Below are positions 36,870-44,740 of a stretch of DNA of 64,000 nt, piece by piece. A model generated the notes under the pieces. That model was not told where the DNA came from. It saw only the letters and a list, made by a program, of their open reading frames with translations, and did no database searches. Numbering within the stretch: the first letter of the stretch is position 1; every line of letters begins with the position of its first letter. Source of the stretch: Sphaerisporangium rubeum (GTDB taxonomy: Bacteria; Actinomycetota; Actinomycetes; Streptosporangiales; Streptosporangiaceae). The position numbers and the translations under genes are program-made. The stretch is taken from contig NZ_JACHIU010000001.1 in the NCBI RefSeq assembly GCF_014207705.1, forward strand, positions 2,596,501 through 2,660,500, written 5' to 3'.

Positions 36870-37880
36870 ATGCCGTCGCCGTACATCGAGCTGGACGCCG
36901 GGGGAAGGACCGTCAAGGTCACCAATCCGGACAAGATCTATTTCCCGGCCATCGGGGCCACCAAGCGCGAGCTCGTCGAGTACTACGTCGCCGTCGGCGA
37001 AGGCGCGCTGCGGGCCCTGCGTGACCGGCCGACCTACCTCAAGCGCCACCCGGACGGCGTGCTCACCGACGCCATCTACCAGAAGCGCATGCCGCCGAAG
37101 CACCCCGACTGGCTGGAGACGGTCACGATCCGCTTCCCGAGCGGCCGCAGCGCCGACGCGCTGCGGGTGACCGAGGTGGCGGCCATCGCCTACTGCGCCA
37201 ACCTCGGCACCATCGACTTCCACCCGTGGCCCACCCGCGCAGACGACGTCGAGCATCCCGACGAGCTGCGCATCGACATCGACCCGCAGCCCGGCACCGG
37301 CTTCGACCAGGCCCGCGAGGTGGCGTACGCCGTGCGCGACCTGCTCGGCGAGCTCGGCATGCGCGGCTTCCCGAAGACGTCAGGCAACCGCGGCATCCAT
37401 GTGAACGTGCGCATCGAGCGCCGCTGGACCTTCACCGAGGTGCGGTACGCCGCCATCGCGTTCGCGCGCGAGGTGGAGCGCCGCGTCCCCGAGATAGCCA
37501 CCACGGCGTGGTGGAAGGAAGAACGCGGCGAGAAGGTCTTCATCGACTACAACCAGAACGCGCGCGACCGCACCGTGGCGAGCGCCTACTCCGTGCGGGC
37601 CCGGCCGGAGGCCCCGGTCTCCACCCCGGTCACCTGGGACGAGCTTCCCGCCGTGGACCCCGCGGCCTTCGACATCCGCACCGTGCCGGCGCGTTTCGCC
37701 GAGCTCGGCGACCTGCACCGCGAGATCGACGACGAGGCCTACTCCATCGAGTCCCTGCTCGGCCTGTACTCCGACGACGGCCGAGGCGACATGCCGTACC
37801 CCCCCAACTATCCGAAGATGCCAGGCGAGCCGCGGCGGGTGCAGCCGAGCAAGGCGCGCACCGGCGACCCGGCGGACTAG
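36870..37880 (+). CDS. LigD-type primase-polymerase (NHEJ polymerase domain)
   Basis: This is a 336-residue stand-alone polymerase of the archaeo-eukaryotic primase family, equivalent to the PolDom of LigD. VTNPDKIYFP at the start, RIDIDPQPG (metal-binding DxD), SGNRGIHVNV, and KVFIDYNQNARDRTVASAYS are diagnostic. It fills gaps with ribonucleotides at double-strand breaks together with Ku and a LigD-type ligase. Here it is separate from both ligases in the window. TACCGT (36857-36862) ends 7 bases before the ATG, so the mRNA is probably leaderless. Confidence 0.93.
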   Translation: MPSPYIELDAGGRTVKVTNPDKIYFPAIGATKRELVEYYVAVGEGALRALRDRPTYLKRHPDGVLTDAIYQKRMPPKHPDWLETVTIRFPSGRSADALRVTEVAAIAYCANLGTIDFHPWPTRADDVEHPDELRIDIDPQPGTGFDQAREVAYAVRDLLGELGMRGFPKTSGNRGIHVNVRIERRWTFTEVRYAAIAFAREVERRVPEIATTAWWKEERGEKVFIDYNQNARDRTVASAYSVRARPEAPVSTPVTWDELPAVDPAAFDIRTVPARFAELGDLHREIDDEAYSIESLLGLYSDDGRGDMPYPPNYPKMPGEPRRVQPSKARTGDPAD

Positions 37881-37918
37881 ACCCGGCGGGCTGGACCCGG
37901 CGGGCTGGATGCGGCGGT

Positions 37919-38755
37919 CTAGCCGAGGACGACGTCCGCCAGTGTCGCGTAGTCGGTGACGGGGTCGGCGTTGGGTGCGTGCAGGACCTGCAGGGCCACG
38001 TGGTCGGCGCCGGCCTCCAGGTGGGCCCGCACCCCGCGCCGCACCAGCGCCGGCGGGCCGTGCAGCACCAGCGCGTCCACGAGGCGGTCGCTGCCAGGCG
38101 CGGAGAGGTCGTCGTCGGTGAAGCCGAGCCTGCGCAGGTTGGCCGCGTAGTTGCGCAGCCCGAGGTAGGGCCGCAGCGCGCGCCGTGCGAGTTCGCGTGC
38201 CGCCACGGGGTCCTCCGACAGCACGACCTTCTGCTCGGGAGCGAGCAGCGGCCCGGGGCCGAGGATCTTGCGCGCCTGCCGGGTGTGCTCGGGGGTCGTC
38301 AGGTACGGGTGCGCGCCTGCGGTGCGTTCACCGGCGAGCCGCAGCACCTTGGGCCCGAGCGCGGCGAGCACCCGGCGTTCGCGCGGCACGCCGCACTCGT
38401 CGAGGGTGTCGAGGTAGCGCCGCAGCGCCGTGTACGGCGCGGCGAACTCCTTGGTGGCCTCCGGGTGGCCGGCGCCGACGCCGAGCAGGAAACGGCCGGG
38501 GACCGACCGTTCGACGCGGTGGAAGGACGTGGCGACCTGCCGTGCGCCTGCCGTCCAGATGTTCACGATGCCGGTCGCCACAGTGATCTTGGAGGTGGCC
38601 TCCAGAACCTGCTCGGGGATCTCCAGCTCGCCTGCGGGTGACCCACCGATCCAGAGCGCGCCGTACCCGAGCCGTTCCACCGATGCGGCGAGGTCGGCGG
38701 TGAGTGTGGCTCCGTTGCGCCACACCCCGATCTCCCCGAGTGTCGGAGTGGTCAT
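37919..38755 (-). CDS. LLM-class F420-dependent oxidoreductase
   Basis: This is a 278-residue luciferase-like protein of the actinobacterial TIGR03620-like type. It opens LGEIGVWRNGATLTADLAAS, has LWIGGSPAGELEIPEQVL, TGIVNIWTAGARQVATSFHRV and FLLGVGAGHPEATKEFAAPY, all consistent with F420 and substrate binding in a TIM barrel. Substrate unknown. It is followed by a minisatellite and the PfkB gene in the same direction, with no strong sign of an operon. Confidence 0.85.
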   Translation of the reverse strand: MTTPTLGEIGVWRNGATLTADLAASVERLGYGALWIGGSPAGELEIPEQVLEATSKITVATGIVNIWTAGARQVATSFHRVERSVPGRFLLGVGAGHPEATKEFAAPYTALRRYLDTLDECGVPRERRVLAALGPKVLRLAGERTAGAHPYLTTPEHTRQARKILGPGPLLAPEQKVVLSEDPVAARELARRALRPYLGLRNYAANLRRLGFTDDDLSAPGSDRLVDALVLHGPPALVRRGVRAHLEAGADHVALQVLHAPNADPVTDYATLADVVLG

Positions 38756-38872
38756 CGCCGCCTGTCCCTTCCAGGTGCGCGGCTCCCGCGCGGAACCGTC
38801 TCCCGTGGCCGTTATTCATCCGTTACCGTCCGAGCCTGCCATCCGGCCCCGCCGAGGGCAACGACGCCGCGC

Positions 38873-38944
38873 GCACGGTCACGAGCACGGTCACGAGCAC
38901 GGACGCACAGGCACGTGCACAGGCACGTGCACAGGCACGCGCTC
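38873..38944. repeat. 12-bp tandem repeat between LLM and PfkB genes
   Basis: Six 12-bp units: two GCACGGTCACGA, a transition unit, then AGGCACGTGCAC twice and a degenerate last unit. Contains alternating CACGTG-like palindromes. Intergenic. Confidence 0.85.
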
Positions 38945-38958
38945 GGTCACGCGGCCGG

Positions 38959-40176
38959 TCACTTGGCGTCGTCGCGTCCCATGAGTCCCACGGCTCCGGC
39001 GCCGACGTCGGCCTGCAGCGACATGGTGGCCGCGGCCCTGCGCACCGCGCCGACCGGCACGGTGGGGACCAGGCGGTCGAGGAACGCATACCGGCGGGCC
39101 ACCGATTCGATGTAGGCGCCGCTGTGGCCGGCCGCGGCCCGCACGCCGTGCCACCAGTCGGCGATGTCCCCCCACCCCGGCGCGGCGAGCGAGCCGCCGA
39201 ACTGCTGCACGGCCAGTGCCGAGCACACCCCGGCGAACGCCAGCCGGTCGGCCAGCGGCCATCCCGACAGCGTGCCGAGCACCAGGCCCGCGCCGAACAC
39301 GTCACCGGCGCCGGTGGGGTCGAGTGCGGTGACCCGCAGCGCGGGGACGTACGCCTCCTCGCCGGTGGTGGAGTCGATGGCCATGGCGCCGTTGGCCCCG
39401 TCGGTCACCACGGCGAGCGGCACCCGGTCGGCCAGTTCGTACAGCGCCTCACGCGGGGTGTCGGTGCCGGTGTACGCCATCGCCTCCACACCGTTCGGCA
39501 TGAACGCGTGGCAGACGGCGAGCTGGTCGAGCACCGAGGCCGACCACGCCTCCGACGGGTCCCACCCGACGTCGGCGAACACCAGCGCGCCCTCCTCGGC
39601 GGCGAGATCGGCCCACGTAGGAGAGTCGCGGTCGCCGAGCGGCTCCTCGGCCGACAGCGGCGCGATCACGGCACGGCAGCGCGGCGGCCGGCCGATCATC
39701 TCGGTGGCCGTCATGGGGGCCGGGTGGCCGTGGGTGACCATGCTGCGGTCGCGGTCCACCGCCATGGAGACCGTCACCGGGGAGTGCCAGTGCTTGAATC
39801 GGCGGGACCTGGACAGGTTCACCGACTCCTGGTCACGCAGGATGCGCCAGTTGAAGTCGGCGTAGTCGTCGTCGCCGAACGCCGCGGCCATCGAGGTGCG
39901 CAGGCCGAGACGGCTGGAGGCGATGGCGAGGTTGGCGATGCCGCCGGGACACGAGCCCATGCCGTCGGCCCACACCTCGGTGCCGGCCGCCGGCATCGCC
40001 TGGAGGCCGGTGAAGATGATGTCCAGGAAGACGGTGCCGGCGGTGAACACGTCGAACTCCGGCGCGTCCGGTCCGCGCTGATCGGCCAGCGGGTCGTAGC
40101 CCTGGAGAGACACTGACGACGGGTCCTCCGCTCGACGGTAGCGATGTGCGCACTCTTGCACGTTCCGGTCGTCCAT
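38959..40176 (-). CDS. PfkB-family carbohydrate kinase
   Basis: This is a 405-residue sugar or nucleoside kinase. GSCPGGIANLAIASSRLG near residue 75 is the first PfkB signature (di-glycine), and DPTGAGDVFGAGLVLG near 295 is the second, with the catalytic aspartate and the anion hole. The N-terminal 40 residues precede the fold; a GTG at 40113 is an alternative start, with GGAGGA about 10 bases upstream. It diverges from a DeoR regulator and lies near a GH4 glycosidase, suggesting phosphorylation of a sugar handled by this module. Confidence 0.88.
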   Translation of the reverse strand: MDDRNVQECAHRYRRAEDPSSVSLQGYDPLADQRGPDAPEFDVFTAGTVFLDIIFTGLQAMPAAGTEVWADGMGSCPGGIANLAIASSRLGLRTSMAAAFGDDDYADFNWRILRDQESVNLSRSRRFKHWHSPVTVSMAVDRDRSMVTHGHPAPMTATEMIGRPPRCRAVIAPLSAEEPLGDRDSPTWADLAAEEGALVFADVGWDPSEAWSASVLDQLAVCHAFMPNGVEAMAYTGTDTPREALYELADRVPLAVVTDGANGAMAIDSTTGEEAYVPALRVTALDPTGAGDVFGAGLVLGTLSGWPLADRLAFAGVCSALAVQQFGGSLAAPGWGDIADWWHGVRAAAGHSGAYIESVARRYAFLDRLVPTVPVGAVRRAAATMSLQADVGAGAVGLMGRDDAK

Positions 40177-40236
40177 ATCAAGAGGTCACCAACCGTGAGT
40201 GCGCGATTCTGCTCGGTTGTGCGCGCATGTGACTGC

Positions 40237-40248
40237 TACGATCCTTTC
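40237..40248 (+). promoter_or_regulatory. -10 box of the DeoR gene and nearby TGCGC repeats
   Basis: TACGAT (40237-40242) ends 6 bases before the GTG at 40249, fitting a leaderless mRNA. TGCGC occurs four times between 40145 and 40227 in the divergent gap and could be operator half-sites for the regulator. Confidence 0.45.
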
Positions 40249-41007
40249 GTGCTCCAGCACCTCCGGCATGCCGAGATCACCCGCCGGGTGCGCCGCGCGG
40301 GTGCGACCAGCGTGCGCGACCTGGCCGTCCAGTTGGGGGTCAGCCCCTCCACGATCCGGCGCGATCTCGAGCTCCTCGGCAGGGACGGCACGCTCACCCG
40401 CGTGCGCGGCGGCGCGCTCGCCAGCCCCGACGCCGACGTCGAGCGGCCGTTCGCCGAGGTGCTCGGTGTGGACGAGCAGGCCAAGGAGTCCGTGGCGGCC
40501 GCCGCTGCGGCCATGGTGGAGGACGGCGAGGTGCTGCTGCTCGACATCGGCACCACGACGGTCCGCCTCGCGCGCCACCTGGCGCGGCGCCGCGTCACCG
40601 TGGTCACCTCCAGCCTCGCCGTGCTCGACGTGCTGCGCGACGACCCCGTCGTCGAGGTGCTCCTGCTCGGTGGCCGGCTGCGCCGCGCCTACCACTCGCT
40701 GGTCGGCATGCTCACCGAGGAGGCGCTGCGCCAGGTGTGCGCCGACCGCCTGTTCCTCGGCGCGGGAGGCGTGCGGCCCGACGGCCAGGTGACCGACACC
40801 ACGGTCGCCGAGGTCCCCCTGAAGCGCGCCATGATCACCGCGGCCCGCCAGGTGGTGCTTCTGGTCGACCGCAACAAGTTCCCCGGCACCGGCGCGCTGC
40901 GCGTCTGCGGCGCCGAGGACATCGACATGCTCGTCACCAACGAGGGGGCCGACCCCGCGACCCTGTCCGTCCTCACCGGCGCGGGGGTCTCGGTGGTGAC
41001 GGCGTGA
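40249..41007 (+). CDS. DeoR-family transcriptional regulator
   Basis: This is a 252-residue repressor with the DeoR helix-turn-helix at the N-terminus (TSVRDLAVQLGVSPSTIRRDL) and a sugar-phosphate-isomerase-like effector domain (LDIGTTTVRLARHL, LGGRLRRAYHSLVG, LLVDRNKFPGTGALRV). Such proteins sense phosphorylated sugars. It sits between the divergent PfkB kinase and the co-directional GH4 gene, which are its likely targets. The GTG at 40249 matches the usual DeoR start just before the first helix. Confidence 0.9.
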   Translation: MLQHLRHAEITRRVRRAGATSVRDLAVQLGVSPSTIRRDLELLGRDGTLTRVRGGALASPDADVERPFAEVLGVDEQAKESVAAAAAAMVEDGEVLLLDIGTTTVRLARHLARRRVTVVTSSLAVLDVLRDDPVVEVLLLGGRLRRAYHSLVGMLTEEALRQVCADRLFLGAGGVRPDGQVTDTTVAEVPLKRAMITAARQVVLLVDRNKFPGTGALRVCGAEDIDMLVTNEGADPATLSVLTGAGVSVVTA

Positions 41008-41054
41008 TCACGGACGGGGGGAGCGCGGCGGTGGTGCGGCCGGCCGTTCTCGGC

Positions 41055-41141
41055 GGCGTACGTCTCGGTGGTGGCGGCGTACGTCTCGGTGGTGACGGTG
41101 CACGGCTCGGTGGTGACGGTGCACGGCTCGGTGGTGACGGT
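41055..41141 (+). repeat. 21-bp tandem repeat downstream of the DeoR gene
   Basis: Four 21-bp units (41055-41138) contain the core CTCGGTGGTGACGG. The same core is present at the very end of the DeoR coding sequence (about 40988-41003), so the array looks like expansion of the gene's last codons. Ends just before the Shine-Dalgarno of the GH4 gene. Confidence 0.85.
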
Positions 41142-41164
41142 GTGAACGCGGGAGGGAGGCGGCC

Positions 41165-42517
41165 ATGCGGCTGACCATTCTCGGCGGTGGCGGGTTCCGC
41201 GTGCCGCTGGTGTACGGCGCTCTGCTGCGCGGCACGTCCGCGCCGGTGGACGAGGTGGTGCTGTACGACGTGTCCGCCGAGCGGCTGGCGGCGGTGGGTC
41301 ACGTCCTTGAGCAGCTCGCGGCCGGCCATCGCGCGCCGCCGAGGGTGCGGGTCACCACCGACCTCGACGACGCGCTGCGCAACGCGTCGTTCGTGTTCTC
41401 CGCGATCCGGGTCGGCGGGCTGCGCGGCCGTACCGCCGACGAGCGGGTCGCGCTCGACCTCGGGGTGCTCGGCCAGGAGACCGTCGGCCCCGGCGGCATC
41501 GCCTACGGCCTGCGCACCGTCCCGGTGGCGCTGCGCATGGCGGTGCGCATCGCCACGGTGGCCCCGCGCGCCTGGGTGATCAACTTCACCAACCCCGCCG
41601 GCCTGATCACCGAGGCGATGCGCCGTGTCCTCGGCGACCGCGTGATCGGCATCTGTGACTCGCCGGTCGGGTTGATCCGCCGCGCCGCGCACGCGCTCGG
41701 CCTCGACCCCACCCGCGTGGCCCCCGACTACGTCGGCCTCAACCACCTCGGGTGGTTACGCGGCCTGACCTACGACGGCCGTGACGTGCTGCCCGACCTG
41801 CTGGCCGACGACGCCGCGCTCAAAGGCGTCGAGGAGGCCCGCCTGTTCGGCCCCGGCTGGGTGCGTTCCCTCGGCGCGCTGCCGAACGAGTACCTGTACT
41901 ACTACGACTTCACCCGCGAGGCCGTCGCCACCATCGGCGCCGCACCCGAGACCCGCGGCGAGGCCCTGCTGCGCCAGCAGGAGCGTTTCTACGCGAGCGT
42001 GCGCCGCGACCCCTCGCAGGCGCTCGCCGAGTGGCGCCGCACCCGCAAGGAGCGCGACGCGTCCTACATGGCCGAGACCCGCGAGTCGGCGCACGCGGGT
42101 GAGCGCGACCACGCCGACCTGGAGGCCGACGGGTACGAAGGCGTGGCCCTGGCCCTCATGACCGCGCTCGGCCATGGTGGCACCCCCGCCACAATGATCC
42201 TCAACGTGCGCAACGGCACCGCCGTCCCCGGCCTGCCTCCCGACGCCGTGGTCGAGGTCCCCTGCCTGGTCGACGCCGGCGGCGTGCGTCCCCTGTCCAC
42301 CCGGCCGCTCCCCGGCCGTTTCCTCGGCCTGGTCCAGCAGGTCAAGGCCGCCGAGCAGCTCACCATCGAGGCCGCCGTGACCGGCTCGGCCGACCTCGCG
42401 ATCCACGCCTTCGCCACCCATCCGTTGGTCGACTCGGTGACCACGGCCCGCCACCTGCTGGACAACTACCGCACCCGCCTGCCGTCCCTCGCCACCCTGC
42501 TCCCCGGTCACCACTAG
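41165..42517 (+). CDS. Glycoside hydrolase family 4 (6-phospho-beta-glucosidase type)
   Basis: This is a 450-residue GH4 enzyme. LTILGGGGFRVPLVYGAL is the NAD-binding loop, INFTNPAGLITEAM the sugar-phosphate region, GICDSPVG carries the metal-ligand cysteine and GLNHLGW the metal-ligand histidine. GH4 enzymes cleave (6-phospho-)glycosides by an NAD/Mn redox mechanism. GGAGGGAGG precedes the ATG. Codon 198 is TTA (41756-41758), rare in such genomes and in Streptomyces a mark of bldA dependence. DeoR upstream is the likely regulator. Confidence 0.92.
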   Translation: MRLTILGGGGFRVPLVYGALLRGTSAPVDEVVLYDVSAERLAAVGHVLEQLAAGHRAPPRVRVTTDLDDALRNASFVFSAIRVGGLRGRTADERVALDLGVLGQETVGPGGIAYGLRTVPVALRMAVRIATVAPRAWVINFTNPAGLITEAMRRVLGDRVIGICDSPVGLIRRAAHALGLDPTRVAPDYVGLNHLGWLRGLTYDGRDVLPDLLADDAALKGVEEARLFGPGWVRSLGALPNEYLYYYDFTREAVATIGAAPETRGEALLRQQERFYASVRRDPSQALAEWRRTRKERDASYMAETRESAHAGERDHADLEADGYEGVALALMTALGHGGTPATMILNVRNGTAVPGLPPDAVVEVPCLVDAGGVRPLSTRPLPGRFLGLVQQVKAAEQLTIEAAVTGSADLAIHAFATHPLVDSVTTARHLLDNYRTRLPSLATLLPGHH

Positions 42518-42538
42518 CCACGGGGTTCGCGCCGGTCT

Positions 42539-42665
42539 GGTCCGCCGGTCCACGGTCCGCCGGTCACACGGTCCGCCGGTCACACGGTCCGCCGGTCACA
42601 CGGTCCGCCGGTCACACGGTCCGCCGGTCACACGGTCCGCCGGTCACACGGTCCGCGAGTCACAC
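42539..42665. repeat. 16-bp minisatellite between GH4 and AHSA1 genes
   Basis: One 15-bp variant, six identical 16-bp units GGTCCGCCGGTCACAC (42554-42649) and one degenerate unit. The repeats abut directly with no spacers, so this is not CRISPR. It fills the gap between two converging genes. Confidence 0.95.
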
Positions 42666-42744
42666 GGTCACGTCGATCATGCCGGTCACACGGCGACGCG
42701 CCGTCCCTTCCGGTGGGGACGGCGCGACCGCGACGGTGGCCAGG

Positions 42745-43482
42745 TCAGGCCATGGCGCCGGCGAGCCAGGTGGTCCAGGTGCTCTCGGCGGTGGCCTGGT
42801 CGACGTCGGCGAAGACGTGGTGGCCGGTCATGAGCATGCCGCCGCCGCCGACGAAGCGCAGCAGCGCGTCATCGGTGCGGATGCCGAGGAAGCCCTGGTC
42901 CACCGCAGTGTCGACCACGCCGGTGACCGTGCGGCCGTCGATGGTGAACGTCACCGGGTCACCCTCCTGGGGGTCCTTGCTGAGGCCGAGCGCGGCGGTG
43001 ACGGCGGTCCACGCGGTGTCCTGGTCGGGCTGAGGGGGGCCGAACGCGGCCACCGGAACGGCGGTGCGGCCGGGGAAGTGCCTGAGGTACAGCGCGAGAG
43101 TGCGCAGGTAGAGCGGGTTGCCCTTCTTCAGCGCGTCGTACTGCTCCTCCCAGTCGTCACCGAGGATGCCGCTGTGCACCAGCCGCAGCGCGGTGGCCGA
43201 ACCCTCGCGGGCCTCGATGAGGTACTCGAACGCCATGAACGTGCCGTCCTCGGCCGGGGTGCCCTTGTAGGCGAAACGGCGGCCGGGCTCCCAGGCGGTG
43301 ACCGTCGAGGTGGCGGTGAAGCCCGGCATCTCCATGCGGCCGGCACCGCCGACGCCGGGCTCGACCTCGTTGCGGCCCATGAACCACGAGTCGATGCCGG
43401 GGCCGGTGGCGATGGCGTCCCAGACCTGCTCGGGGGTGGCCTCGAGCTCGATGTCATGGGTGAGCTGGAATTCGTGCGACAT
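42745..43482 (-). CDS. SRPBCC/AHSA1-domain protein
   Basis: This is a 245-residue START-like protein. HDIELEATPEQVWDAIATGPGIDSWF is split across the first helix and strand of the AHSA1 (Activator of Hsp90 ATPase homologue) fold, with GFTATSTVTAWEPGRRFAYKG following. The family usually has about 150 residues; the extra C-terminal 90 residues (TFTIDGRTVTGVV...) look like a second small domain. It starts 2 bases after the stop of the ArsR-type gene, with GAGGAG of that gene as ribosome site; the ArsR-AHSA1 pairing is common in actinobacteria. Confidence 0.85.
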   Translation of the reverse strand: MSHEFQLTHDIELEATPEQVWDAIATGPGIDSWFMGRNEVEPGVGGAGRMEMPGFTATSTVTAWEPGRRFAYKGTPAEDGTFMAFEYLIEAREGSATALRLVHSGILGDDWEEQYDALKKGNPLYLRTLALYLRHFPGRTAVPVAAFGPPQPDQDTAWTAVTAALGLSKDPQEGDPVTFTIDGRTVTGVVDTAVDQGFLGIRTDDALLRFVGGGGMLMTGHHVFADVDQATAESTWTTWLAGAMA

Positions 43483-43484
43483 CT

Positions 43485-44135
43485 TCAGGACTCCTCGTCA
43501 TCGGTGGCGGCGGTCCGCGCCTGCGGGGAAACATCGGCCGCGGTGCTCTGCGCCTGCGGGGAAACGCTCGGATAGAGGGCGACGACGACGCGGTGGTCGC
43601 GGCCGCCGGGGGTGTTCTCGTCGTGGTAGCGGCTCACCAGCGCGGTGACCGCCGCGGTCAGGTCCCGCGCGAAGGCCGCGCGGTCGGCCGCCGAGGCGAA
43701 CCGCACCGTGCCGTCGAGCGCGAACGTCGCGACCGGCTTGCCGGCCCGCGCGCCGCCGGTGATGAGCTGGCCGACCTCTTTGACCATGCGGGCCGCGACG
43801 GCGAGCAGCCACCGCGCCGACAGCCGGTCGGGTGAGCGCTCGGGGTCGGGCTGCACCGTGGCCAGCGCGACCGGCGAGATCACGTACGAGGCCGCGGTGG
43901 CCCGCATCACCCGCTCGTTGACATTGCCCTTGCGCCGCTCCTCCACCAGCTCGACGAGCCCGTGGGCCTCCAGGGTCTTGAGGTGGTAGTTCACCTTCTG
44001 CCTGGGAAGCCCGACGATCGCCGCCAGGCTGGTCGCGGAGTGGGGCTCGGCCAGCAGCCCGAGCAGCCGCGACCGGATCGGGTCGAGCGCGACCTCCGCG
44101 GCCGCGGCCTCTTCGATGACTCCCACTTCGAACAT
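43485..44135 (-). CDS. ArsR-family winged-helix regulator
   Basis: This is a 216-residue regulator. DPIRSRLLGLLAEPHSATSLAAIVGLPRQKVNYHLKTL, read in two halves, is a winged helix-turn-helix of the ArsR type without the metal-binding CxC. The C-terminal half is a partner domain typical of regulators preceding AHSA1 proteins. The tail repeats SPQAQS/SPQART. The ATG at 44135 lies 6 bases after TACCGT, so the mRNA is leaderless; it leads a two-gene operon. Confidence 0.88.
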   Translation of the reverse strand: MFEVGVIEEAAAAEVALDPIRSRLLGLLAEPHSATSLAAIVGLPRQKVNYHLKTLEAHGLVELVEERRKGNVNERVMRATAASYVISPVALATVQPDPERSPDRLSARWLLAVAARMVKEVGQLITGGARAGKPVATFALDGTVRFASAADRAAFARDLTAAVTALVSRYHDENTPGGRDHRVVVALYPSVSPQAQSTAADVSPQARTAATDDEES

Positions 44136-44141
44136 GCCTCA

Positions 44142-44189
44142 ACGGTAGCTGCCGACAATCATGTCTGTCAAGACAAAAATAATTGTCGG
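44142..44189 (-). promoter_or_regulatory. Promoter and operator of the ArsR-AHSA1 operon
   Basis: On the minus strand, consensus TTGACA (44171-44166) and TACCGT (44147-44142) are spaced 18 bp. An inverted repeat CCGACAAT (44152-44159) and ATTGTCGG (44182-44189) flanks the -35 at 22-bp separation; arms are perfect over 8 bp. The left arm lies between -35 and -10. Autoregulation by the ArsR-type protein is likely. Confidence 0.75.
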
Positions 44190-44443
44190 AGGGGATGCGT
44201 CTGGAGACGGCGACCGTGGCACACCGTCCCGGAACCAGCACATAGGAGCGTGTGTGCGGTCGGCCGGTCTCCGGACAACTCTCCGGCCTTTGCCTGCGGG
44301 GCCGGCGGGTCGGTGGAGATCGTGGAGGGTTGGGTGAGGGCCGGCAGATGGAGTGAGGGCCGACGCGGCGCCTGTGGATCGGTGGGCCGCGGGAGTCCTT
44401 GGGTCGGCGTTCAGGGGATGGAGCGCGGTGTCTCTTCGCAAGA

Positions 44444-44488
44444 TGTCAGTTTGTGCTGACACGGAACAGGTGTCAGCTTATGCTGACA
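44444..44488 (+). promoter_or_regulatory. Duplicated operator embedded in the promoter of the HTH/Clp-N operon
   Basis: Two 18-bp palindromes, TGTCAGTTTGTGCTGACA (44444-44461) and TGTCAGCTTATGCTGACA (44471-44488), lie 27 bp apart. The second has perfect 7-base arms. CTGACA of the first (44456-44461) is also the -35 and TATGCT inside the second (44479-44484) the -10, at 17-bp spacing. The ATG at 44492 follows 7 bases later, so the mRNA is leaderless and a bound repressor would block both promoter elements. Confidence 0.8.
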
Positions 44489-44491
44489 CGT

Positions 44492-44740
44492 ATGAGAACG
44501 GCATCGGAACTCGCCGACGCCGCCGACGGACAGGATCCGGCGGCCGGGCTCGCCGCGGTCGCCGCGTTGCGGCGGCTGCTCGAAGAGCTTGAGGCGGTGC
44601 ATGTCAGTGCGGCGCGAGCCCAGGGGTGGTCCTGGGAGGAGATCGCCGCGGCGCTCGGGGTGCGGCGGCAGTCGGCGCACCGCAAGCACGCGCGCCGCGT
44701 GGATCAGGGGTGGATCGAGACTTCGAGGAGCGCACAGTGA
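44492..44740 (+). CDS. Small helix-turn-helix protein partnered with a Clp-N protein
   Basis: This is an 82-residue protein. A helical N-terminal half (ADAADGQDPAAGLAAVAALRR) leads into a helix-turn-helix, GWSWEEIAAALGVRRQSAHRKH, read as helix 2-turn-recognition helix. It overlaps the downstream Clp-N gene by 4 bases. It is the obvious candidate to bind the twin palindromes at its own promoter. Similar HTH/Clp-N gene pairs occur in other actinobacteria, but I know of no experimental role. Confidence 0.8.
   Translation: MRTASELADAADGQDPAAGLAAVAALRRLLEELEAVHVSAARAQGWSWEEIAAALGVRRQSAHRKHARRVDQGWIETSRSAQ

Noticed and set aside
42539-42665. CRISPR array
   Set aside because: The 16-bp units abut directly, without unique spacers, and no cas genes are present.
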